From NCBI GenBank assembly GCA_036269455.1, contig DATARS010000037.1:1-6587 (forward strand): a stretch of 6,587 bases of DNA, in the 5' to 3' direction. Every line of letters begins with the position of its first letter. The stretch's first letter is position 1. The notes under the pieces are model-generated. The model was not told the origin of the DNA and did not search any database. It saw nothing but the letters and a program-made list of their open reading frames with translations. Made by a program: the position numbers and the translations under genes. This document shows positions 1 to 5,160 of the stretch, one piece after another. The DNA is from CF-96 sp036269455. GTDB lineage: Bacteria; Chloroflexota; Dormibacteria; Aeolococcales; Aeolococcaceae.

Positions 1-842
1 TGCACGTAGGAGCCGGGGACGTAGGTCTCGACCTGGAAGAAGAACTGCTCGACGGCGCTGATCGGCACCGGGAACTCGAGCTTGCCCTCTTCGACCCACT
101 TCGCCACGCCGGCGGGCAGCTGGGTGCGGTCGTCCGTGTAGAAGATGTGCCAGGCGTCGAACAGGTTCAGCATGGCGCTGAAGTACAGCCAGCCGACGTC
201 GGTGATGGGCAGGAACCAGGTGGTGCCCGGGCGGTTGCAGTTGTACTGGTAGGGCCCGAAGAGCGAGGCGTTGGGGCAGCCGGGCACGCGGGTCATCCAG
301 TCGACGTCGGGCCGGTGGTCGAGGATCTGGACGCAGCCCTCGCGGTACCAGCGCAGGACCTTGCCGTAGTCCGCCTCACCCTCGATCTCGACCATCTTCT
401 CGCGCTCGTGGCCGGGACGGTAGAGGAAGACGCCCTCGTCCTTGATGATCAGCAGGTCGTGGGCGAAGGAGTTGCCCGGGGCGGCGGCGGTGCGGCCCGA
501 GATCGTCGAGAGCTCGTGGAACCCGCCGGTGGTGGCGATGTCCCAGTGGACCATGCCGTTCGGGCCGCAGGCGGCCCAGGCGATGATCGCCTCCTCGACC
601 TCGGTGAGGGGCTCGACGCGGTGCTCGGACGCGAACGCGAGCGGTCCCTTGGGCTGGTGCAGGGTGTGCCCCGTGACCGGATGGGTCTCGGTGGCCCCGC
701 TCTCGATGTGGTACCCGCGGGCCACGCGCCGGCTCCGCAGGGTGGACAGGAGGCTGGGCACCGTTCGGGTCTTCTCGAAGAAGGCCTTGAGCTGGCGCTG
801 CTCCTCGGCGGTGGGCGCGGACGCGGCGTGGGTGACGGCCAT
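1..842 (-). CDS. Nitroreductase-like flavoprotein, possibly SagB-type (C-terminus beyond the left edge)
   Basis: The gene reads leftward and shows 280 complete codons without a stop before the window ends, so its C-terminus is missing. The ATG at 842-840 follows a very strong purine-rich ribosome site. The protein begins MAVTHAASAPTAEEQ. After an Arg-rich stretch (about 35-43, LRSRRVARG) comes PLTEVEEAIIAWAACGPNG (78-96). This resembles the 'L..LLWAA.G' helix of nitroreductase-fold and SagB-type dehydrogenases. GRTAAAPGNS (116-125) then leads into LLIIKDEGVFLYRPGHE (130-146), like the 'GRT.PSagnlyp..vyvv..GvYrY.p.H' block of that family. A later stretch, PGTTWFLPITDVGWLYFSA (205-223), fits the helix that packs on the flavin. 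The expected role is FMN-dependent oxidation or reduction of a small molecule or peptide-derived substrate. The assignment rests on remembered family patterns only. The fold is moderately supported and the SagB subtype is tentative. No YcaO or azoline-forming partner is in view. It is divergent from the ligase operon and may share its control region. Confidence 0.5.
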   Translation of the reverse strand, partial: MAVTHAASAPTAEEQRQLKAFFEKTRTVPSLLSTLRSRRVARGYHIESGATETHPVTGHTLHQPKGPLAFASEHRVEPLTEVEEAIIAWAACGPNGMVHWDIATTGGFHELSTISGRTAAAPGNSFAHDLLIIKDEGVFLYRPGHEREKMVEIEGEADYGKVLRWYREGCVQILDHRPDVDWMTRVPGCPNASLFGPYQYNCNRPGTTWFLPITDVGWLYFSAMLNLFDAWHIFYTDDRTQLPAGVAKWVEEGKLEFPVPISAVEQFFFQVETYVPGSYV

Positions 843-845
843 GTG

Positions 846-857
846 CTCCTCCTCCTC
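846..857 (-). promoter_or_regulatory. Ribosome binding site of the leftward nitroreductase-like gene
   Basis: Read on the minus strand, four tandem GAG triplets end three bases before the ATG at 842-840. This places a GGAG core at several usable spacings, and the best is about six bases from the start. It fixes the start of a gene that runs off the window and has no stop in view. Confidence 0.75.
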
Positions 858-915
858 GCACGCTGAACGGCCGCCCGTCGGCGTACCGGCGAGGTTGCGA
901 GCGTACGCCCTCACC

Positions 916-962
916 CGTGTTCCGGTCCTGCGTAAAAACTACGGACTGCGCTACGTGTTCCG
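916..962. repeat. 9-bp direct repeat CGTGTTCCG flanking an inverted repeat
   Basis: CGTGTTCCG occurs exactly at 916-924 and again at 954-962, 38 bp apart start to start. The AT-rich inverted repeat CGTA-AAAAC-TACG (931-943) lies between the two copies. The repeat is seen directly in the sequence. A regulator-binding role is inference from its position between divergent genes. Confidence 0.45.
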
Positions 963-972
963 CGAGCAGGCC

Positions 973-1001
973 TTGACGTGCGGCTGTGCGCTTTCCAGAG
1001 T
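973..1001 (+). promoter_or_regulatory. Weak candidate promoter for the ligase operon
   Basis: TTGACG at 973-978 is a good match to a sigma-70 -35 box. After 17 bases the hexamer CAGAGT (996-1001) is a poor -10 that keeps only A2, A4 and T6 of TATAAT. High-GC bacteria often tolerate weak -10 elements. Transcription would begin near 1008 and leave a leader of about 45 nt before the ATG at 1053. This candidate would also place the alternative upstream GTG at 978 outside the transcript. Confidence 0.25.
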
Positions 1002-1038
1002 CGCCATCGACGGGGTCCCGATGTGCCGGTGTGCGTGC

Positions 1039-1046
1039 GGAGGAGG
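1039..1046 (+). promoter_or_regulatory. Ribosome binding site that decides the ligase start
   Basis: GGAGGAGG ends six bases before the ATG at 1053. A second GGAGG (1048-1052) touches the ATG and is too close to act. The upstream in-frame GTG at 978 has no comparable site, and the 25 residues it would add are Arg-rich and unlike the family. The ATG at 1053 is therefore preferred. Confidence 0.75.
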
Positions 1047-1052
1047 CGGAGG

Positions 1053-2615
1053 ATGGCGAGAGCGCAGGGGCCGGTCGAGGAGGTCATCCGCCGCCGCGTC
1101 TCCGAGCACCCCGACGCGCCCTGGCTGCTCTGGAAGGACACCCGGTACAGCTGGCGCGAGGTGCTCTCCAGCTCGCTGCGGGCCGCCAACGGCCTGCTCG
1201 AGCTGGGGGTGCGTCCCGGTGAGCGCGTCGCCATCCTCATGGGCAACCGCCCCGAGTTCCTCTGGGCCCACCTGGGCATCCTGTTCATCGGCGCCCACTC
1301 GGTGCCGGTCAACATCTCCCAGCGCGGCGCCACCCTCCAGCACATCCTCGCCGACAGCGAGGCGAGCGCCGCCATCCTCCAGGACGACCTTCGCGACGCC
1401 CTGCTCGCCGTTCGCGAGGGCTGCCCGGAGCTGCGCCGCACCGTGGTCGTCGACGGCCGCACCGGTCCCGGCATCGACTGGGACTTCGACCGCCTGATGG
1501 CGGGGTCCGACGCCGAGCCCGACGTCGACCTCGAGGTGCCGACCGGCGGCGTGGGAATGCTCTACACCTCGGGCACCACCGGTCCGCCCAAGGGGGTGGT
1601 GGCGACCAACTACGACACCTCCCCGCTGGCACTCCTGCTCCAGGCCTCGGGGGTCAGGCCCGGCGACACCATGTACACCCCGCTGCCGCTGTTCCACGGC
1701 AACGCGCTGCTGGTGTCGGCGATCGGCTCGATGATGCTCGACGCCCGCCTCGCCCTCGGCGAGAGGTTCAGCGCCTCGCGCTTCTGGGACGAGTGCCGCC
1801 GCTACGACGCGGTCGAGTTCAACAGCCTGGGCGGGATGATCTCCATCCTGCTCAAGCAGCCGCCGCGCCCGGACGACGCCGACAACCCGGTGCGCACCGT
1901 GCTCAGCGCCGGCTGCCCGCCCGACCGCTGGGTGGAGTTCGAGAAGCGCTTCGGTGTGCGGATCATCGAGTGGTTCGGGATGGTCGACGCCCCCGGCATC
2001 CTGATGAACGACGAGGGCCGGGTCGGCTCCATCGGCAGGGCCAAGGCGGGGGTGGAGTACCGCGTCGTCGACGACGACGACCAGCCGCTGCCCCCCAACC
2101 AGGTCGGCGAGCTCGTCTTCCGCCACCCCAAGGGGCGGATGACCTACTACCACCGCATGCCCGAGGCCACCGACGAGGCCAACCGGGGCGGCTGGTTCCA
2201 CTCCGGCGACCTCGCCGAGTACGACGAGGACGGCTTCTTCTACTACCGGGGGCGCAAGAAGGAGTCGATGCGCCGGCTCGGCGAGAACATCTCCGCCTGG
2301 GAGATCGAGAGCGTGCTCAACCAGCACCCGGCGGTGCAGGAGAGCGCCGCCTGCGCGGTGCGCTCCGAGCTCGGCGAGGACGAGGTCAAGGTGTGCATCG
2401 TCGCCCAGCCGGGCGCGGCGCCGACCCCCGAGGAGATCGTCGACTTCTGCAGCGGGCGGATGGCGTACTACGCGATCCCGCGCTACGTCGAGGTCGTCGA
2501 CTCGCTGCCGAAGACCGAGACCCAGCGCATCCAGTACGGCATCCTCCGCCAGCGCGGGATCACCCCCGCGACCTGGGATCGCCAGCAGGCCGGCCACACG
2601 GTCGAGCGCCGGTGA
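1053..2615 (+). CDS. ATP-dependent acyl-CoA ligase, crotonobetaine/carnitine-CoA ligase (CaiC)-like
   Basis: A 520-residue member of the ANL (acyl/aryl-CoA synthetase, adenylation domain, luciferase) superfamily. Such enzymes activate a carboxylic acid with ATP to an acyl-AMP and then load it onto CoA in the cytosol. Visible motifs in order are the phosphate-binding loop YTSGTTGPPKG (171-181), the substrate/AMP region SAGCPP (285-290), WFGMVD (307-312, motif A5), GWFHSGDLAEYDEDGFF (380-396, with the ribose-binding Asp386), GRKKESMRRLGENISAWEIE (400-419, hinge region A8) and LPKTETQRIQ (485-494, motif A10). The 'R.LGENISAWEIE' block and the end 'GITPATWDR' point to the CaiC-like branch. Length fits the family. 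Two oddities stand out. A5 has Val-Asp where Thr-Glu is usual, and A10 has Arg492 where the catalytic Lys is usual. The substrate is unknown. It is the first gene of the rightward run, 27 nt before the thiolase. An in-frame GTG at 978 would give a longer product but lacks a good ribosome site. Confidence 0.9.
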   Translation: MARAQGPVEEVIRRRVSEHPDAPWLLWKDTRYSWREVLSSSLRAANGLLELGVRPGERVAILMGNRPEFLWAHLGILFIGAHSVPVNISQRGATLQHILADSEASAAILQDDLRDALLAVREGCPELRRTVVVDGRTGPGIDWDFDRLMAGSDAEPDVDLEVPTGGVGMLYTSGTTGPPKGVVATNYDTSPLALLLQASGVRPGDTMYTPLPLFHGNALLVSAIGSMMLDARLALGERFSASRFWDECRRYDAVEFNSLGGMISILLKQPPRPDDADNPVRTVLSAGCPPDRWVEFEKRFGVRIIEWFGMVDAPGILMNDEGRVGSIGRAKAGVEYRVVDDDDQPLPPNQVGELVFRHPKGRMTYYHRMPEATDEANRGGWFHSGDLAEYDEDGFFYYRGRKKESMRRLGENISAWEIESVLNQHPAVQESAACAVRSELGEDEVKVCIVAQPGAAPTPEEIVDFCSGRMAYYAIPRYVEVVDSLPKTETQRIQYGILRQRGITPATWDRQQAGHTVERR

Positions 2616-2626
2616 CCGGCCACCCC

Positions 2627-2634
2627 AGGAGGAG
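2627..2634 (+). promoter_or_regulatory. Ribosome binding site of the thiolase
   Basis: AGGAGGAG lies in the 27-nt gap after the ligase stop and ends eight bases before the ATG at 2643. It supports that start and efficient re-initiation on a shared transcript. Confidence 0.7.
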
Positions 2635-2642
2635 CGCAGCCC

Positions 2643-3896
2643 ATGCCTGATGCCCTCGTCGCCGGAGCGGCGATGACGCGGTTCGGAAAGTTCCCCGACT
2701 CGACCATCCGCTCGCTCGCCGAGGAGGCCGTGGCCGGGGCGCTGCGCGACGCCGGGATCGGCCCCGGGGCGGTGCAGATGGCGTTCTTCTCCAACGCCAC
2801 CGCCGGCATCCTCCACGGCCAGGAGATGATCCGCGGGCAGGTGGCGCTGCGCCACACCGGACTGCTGGGCATCCCCATCGTCAACGTCGAGAACGCCTGC
2901 GCCTCGGCGTCGACCGCCTTCCACCTCGCCTGCATGGCGGTGCGCTCCGGACAGGTCGACGTCGCGCTCGCGGTGGGCTCGGAGAAGCTCACCCACGAGG
3001 ACAAGGCGAAGTCCTTCGCCGCCATCGGCACCGCCGTCGACATGCTCCAGCTCAAGGAGCTGCACGAGCAGGTGCGCGCCCCGGAGAGGGTGGCCGCCGC
3101 GGCGGCGAGCGGGGGCTCGCCCGGGGTCGTCGAGGCCGGCGGAGGCGACGGCAACCGCTCGTTCTTCATGGACATCTACGCGTCGATGACGCGTGGCTAC
3201 ATGCGGCGCAGCGGCGCCTCGGTCCGCGACCTCGCCGAGGTCGCGGTGAAGAGCCATCGCAACGCCGCGCTCAACCCCAACGCCCAGTTCCGGACCGAGG
3301 TGACCGTCGACGAGGTGCTCGCCAGCCGCGAGATCTCGGCGCCGCTCACCCTGCTGATGTGCTCGCCGATCGGCGACGGTGCCGCCGCACTGGTGGTGTG
3401 CTCGGAGGAGTACGCGCGCCGCCAGGGCCTCGCCAGCGTGCGGGTCCGCGCCTGCTCGCTGGTCTCGGGCACCGACCGCACCGCCGACCAGCCCGGGGCG
3501 GTGGAGCGGGCCGCGGAGCACGCCTACGCGGCCGCCGGGCTGGGCCCGGGCGACCTCGACGTCGTCGAGGTGCACGACGCCGCGGCGCCCGCCGAGCTGA
3601 TGTGCTACGAGGAGCTCGGGCTCTGCGGCGCCGGCGAGGGCCCGCAGCTGCTCGCCTCGGGGGCGACCGCGCTCGGCGGGCGGCTCCCCGTCAACCCCAG
3701 CGGTGGCCTGCTCAGCAAGGGCCATCCCATCGGCGCCACCGGCTGCGGGCAGCTGGTCGAGCTCGTCGACCAGCTCCGCGGGCGCTGCGGGCCGCGGCAG
3801 GTCGAGGGCGCCCGCGTCGCCCTCGCCGAGAACGGCGGCGGCTTCCTCGGCACCGACGCCGCCGCCATGGTGGTGACGATCCTCTCGTCCGGCTGA
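2643..3896 (+). CDS. SCP2-type thiolase family protein (acetyl-CoA acyltransferase-like)
   Basis: A 417-residue thiolase, close to the usual length, that would cleave a beta-ketoacyl-CoA with CoA or run the reverse Claisen condensation. The nucleophile is Cys86 in VENACASAS (82-90). The second catalytic loop is EVHDAAAPAEL (309-319) with His311, and the third is NPSGGLLSKGHPIGATG (351-367) with His361. The last loop is AENGGGFLG (395-403), where classical thiolases have Cys-x-Gly. His-Asp in the second loop, rather than Asn-Glu-Ala-Phe, and the missing Cys-x-Gly cysteine both indicate the SCP2/lipid-transfer-protein branch. Family members normally read His-Asp-Cys-Phe, but here the Cys position is Ala313. 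Residues 150-170 are a low-complexity Ala/Gly stretch, probably a surface loop. No DUF35 (OB-fold) partner gene, often found beside such thiolases, is in view. Its place after the CoA ligase suggests a shared acyl-CoA pathway. Direction and substrate cannot be told. Confidence 0.88.
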   Translation: MPDALVAGAAMTRFGKFPDSTIRSLAEEAVAGALRDAGIGPGAVQMAFFSNATAGILHGQEMIRGQVALRHTGLLGIPIVNVENACASASTAFHLACMAVRSGQVDVALAVGSEKLTHEDKAKSFAAIGTAVDMLQLKELHEQVRAPERVAAAAASGGSPGVVEAGGGDGNRSFFMDIYASMTRGYMRRSGASVRDLAEVAVKSHRNAALNPNAQFRTEVTVDEVLASREISAPLTLLMCSPIGDGAAALVVCSEEYARRQGLASVRVRACSLVSGTDRTADQPGAVERAAEHAYAAAGLGPGDLDVVEVHDAAAPAELMCYEELGLCGAGEGPQLLASGATALGGRLPVNPSGGLLSKGHPIGATGCGQLVELVDQLRGRCGPRQVEGARVALAENGGGFLGTDAAAMVVTILSSG

Positions 3897-3976
3897 GCGT
3901 CGCCGCCCGCACAAGCGCCACCCCGGCGCGCAAGAATCGCTTGCCCCACAAGCTCAGGGAGGTTGGGTTTCAGGCC
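3897..3976 (+). other. 80-nt gap with overlapping CAAG/CTTG hairpins and a distant ribosome site
   Basis: This is the longest gap in the rightward run and the only place an internal promoter or processing site would easily fit. ACAAGC occurs at 3911-3916 and 3948-3953, and CAAG also at 3931-3934. CGCTTG at 3938-3943 could pair with any of the three. The tightest pairings are GCTTG-CCCCA-CAAGC (3939-3953) and GCAAG-AATCG-CTTGC (3930-3944). The stems are only five to six base pairs and have no U-tract, so this is not a convincing terminator. AGGGAGG (3956-3962) is the probable ribosome site of the next gene, at an unusually long spacing of 14 nt. Confidence 0.35.
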
Positions 3977-4759
3977 ATGGAATTCAAGCAGGTCGTCGGG
4001 CTGCGTAGGTCCATCCGCTACTACCAGCCGTACCGGCCGGTCGAGCGGGAGAAGATCCAGACCATCCTCGAGGCCGCCAGGCTCTGCTCGCAGGCGGTGA
4101 ACTCCGCGTGGTCGCGAGCCATCGTGGTGTATCGCGACGACCTCTCCGATGACGATCGCGAGGCGCTGAAGATCCCCACCACCACCGCCCAGCTGGACAT
4201 GGCGCCGGTGTGGATCTTCTGGTACGGCGACATGAGCGCCCCGTCGCTCGGCAAGTCCACGCTCAAGGAGCTGGTCGACATCGGCGCGCTCAACCCCAGC
4301 CACGGCTGGAGCCACAGCTACGTCGACGACGTGATCTGGCCGCAGGTCCTCCAGCCCATCGCCGCCAACCCCCAGGCGCTGCTCGCGCTCACCGGGGTCG
4401 AGGCGGGGCTCGCCATCTGCCAGGCGCTGCTCGCCGCCGTCGACATCGGGCTGGGCACCCAGCTCGTCGCCGTCAACCAGGCGAGGGCCACCGAGATCCT
4501 CGGCGTGCCCGAGCACCTCGTCCCCCTCGTCGTCCAGCTGGTCGGCTACTCGGCCGAGGATCGCGAGGCGGGTGGGCAGCGGCCCCGCCAGCCCTTCGAG
4601 GAGCTGTACTTCGAGGGCCGCTACGGCGCTCCCTTCGAGCGCGACGACGCGGTCGTCGACCAGCTCAAGAGGGACGGCATGATCATGTCCTCGGCGCCGG
4701 CCAAGTGGCGGCACGAGGAGGTCCGGGCTCTGGCGCGCCAGTTCGGCCTTCCGGAGTGA
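3977..4759 (+). CDS. Nitroreductase family protein (FMN-dependent oxidoreductase)
   Basis: A 260-residue protein of the FMN-binding nitroreductase fold. These are usually homodimeric cytosolic enzymes that pass electrons from NAD(P)H through FMN to nitro groups, quinones, enones or other acceptors. The N-terminus VVGLRRSIRYYQP (6-18) carries the Arg-Arg-Ser-x-Arg motif that binds the FMN phosphate. LCSQAVNSAWSRAIVV (36-51) corresponds to the family's 'PS..N.QPW.fvvv' segment. TGVEAGLAICQALLAAVDIGLGT (139-161) is the characteristic central helix, and LVVQLVGYSAED (184-195) with RQPFEELYFEGRYG (204-217) forms the typical C-terminal strand and arm. The region 85-130, containing GWSHSYVDDVIWPQ (110-123), is an insert compared with minimal members and could form a substrate lid. 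The start at 3977 matches the family N-terminus, although AGGGAGG lies 14 nt upstream. The stop is 2 nt before the next ATG, so the two are probably translationally coupled. The true substrate is unknown, and the protein need not reduce nitro groups. Confidence 0.85.
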   Translation: MEFKQVVGLRRSIRYYQPYRPVEREKIQTILEAARLCSQAVNSAWSRAIVVYRDDLSDDDREALKIPTTTAQLDMAPVWIFWYGDMSAPSLGKSTLKELVDIGALNPSHGWSHSYVDDVIWPQVLQPIAANPQALLALTGVEAGLAICQALLAAVDIGLGTQLVAVNQARATEILGVPEHLVPLVVQLVGYSAEDREAGGQRPRQPFEELYFEGRYGAPFERDDAVVDQLKRDGMIMSSAPAKWRHEEVRALARQFGLPE

Positions 4760-4761
4760 CG

Positions 4762-5148
4762 ATGGCGACCGACGCCGGCACCGAGTTCAGCCTCCCCGAG
4801 GACCTGGCCGAGCTGCCGTCGGTCCAGCACTGGTTCGAGGCGCAGGCGAAGCACTGGAATCGCAGGCAGGGCGAGGCGGAGGCGCGGCGCAAGCTCGACG
4901 TGCTCCGCAGCTTCTGCGAGACCAACCAGGTGGATCCCGACGCGCTGGTGAAGAGCCTCTTCCGTCCGACCCCCGAGGGTCCGCGGATCCGGCTCAAGCA
5001 GCGCCGCATCGTCGTCGAGCAGATCGCCACCTTCGAGGCGAAGGCGCGGGAATCGCTCGACGTGCGCGCGGCCCGCGACAGCGGCAACGTGGTCCGGAGC
5101 TTCCTCATCCACAACGGTGTCGCGATGACCGCGCCGATCATCCGCTGA
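4762..5148 (+). CDS. Small protein resembling a tyrosine-recombinase N-terminal (SAM-like) domain, no catalytic domain
   Basis: A 128-residue, soluble, charged and mostly helical protein with no signal peptide or membrane segment. The segment VQHWFEAQAKHW (21-32), then ARRKLDVLRSFCETNQVDPDAL (41-62), then IVVEQIATFEAKARESL (83-99) and GNVVRSFLIHNGVAM (108-122), recalls the core-binding (SAM-like) arm of tyrosine recombinases: 'T...Y...L..F....g.dPd.l......' ending in '..vrsFf..nGi'. No catalytic domain follows, because the frame stops at 5146-5148 and the ABC ATPase begins 12 nt later. The start is supported by GGAG at 4753-4756, five bases before the ATG, and by the 2-nt spacing from the nitroreductase stop. 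Base composition and codon use match the neighbours, so it does not look like a decayed insertion. It could be a free-standing DNA-binding or accessory protein, or a helical protein that resembles the domain by chance. Presence of a real gene is well supported; the family is a tentative inference. Confidence 0.6.
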   Translation: MATDAGTEFSLPEDLAELPSVQHWFEAQAKHWNRRQGEAEARRKLDVLRSFCETNQVDPDALVKSLFRPTPEGPRIRLKQRRIVVEQIATFEAKARESLDVRAARDSGNVVRSFLIHNGVAMTAPIIR

Positions 5149-5160
5149 CCTGACACCGTC

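Larger units (their letters stand above)
843..1052. promoter_or_regulatory. Divergent intergenic control region
   Basis: These 210 bp separate the starts of the leftward nitroreductase-like gene and the rightward ligase operon, so both promoters should lie here. The stretch around 931-943 (CGTAAAAACTACG) is the most AT-rich part and forms a short inverted repeat, CGTA-N5-TACG. A copy of CGTGTTCCG lies on each side of it (916-924 and 954-962). An 8-bp palindrome GCGTACGC lies at 901-908. No regulator gene is in view. The arrangement would suit an operator or overlapping promoters, but no known binding-site consensus is recognised. No convincing -10/-35 pair was found for the leftward gene. Confidence 0.5.

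Noticed and set aside
376..861. A 161-codon minus-strand frame over the leftward gene
   Set aside because: It is Arg/Pro/His-rich with no motif, and it overlaps in another frame the gene starting at 842, which has a strong ribosome site and nitroreductase-like motifs.
916..962. ECF-sigma promoters based on GGAAC on the minus strand (the complement of the 9-bp repeat)
   Set aside because: No CGTC/CGTT-like -10 element lies at the required spacing of about 16 bases downstream of either copy. The nearest CGTA elements are only 11-13 bases away.
978..1052. Upstream GTG at 978 as the ligase start
   Set aside because: It has no good ribosome site and would add an Arg-rich extension unlike the family. 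The GTG also overlaps the best -35 candidate. The ATG at 1053 has GGAGGAGG at ideal spacing.
442..1497. A 351-codon plus-strand frame across the divergent region
   Set aside because: It spans the intergenic region and the ligase start in the wrong frame. Its end is a Ser/Pro/Thr/Ala-rich shadow typical of GC-rich DNA.
951..3914. A 987-codon open frame on the minus strand opposite the ligase and thiolase
   Set aside because: Its product is a Gly/Ala/Arg/His/Asp-rich string with no recognisable domain. It is exactly antisense to two clear enzymes whose G/C-ending codons suppress stops on the other strand. It is a composition artefact.
3359..3976. Extension of the nitroreductase frame back into the thiolase
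   Set aside because: The frame is open upstream only because of GC-rich composition. The translated extension is an Arg/Ala/Gly string, and the family N-terminus begins at the ATG at 3977.
4757..5160. Insertion-sequence or prophage remnant around the integrase-arm-like gene
   Set aside because: No terminal inverted repeats, target duplication, tRNA or attachment-like repeat is visible. The gene is closely packed and matches its neighbours in codon use.
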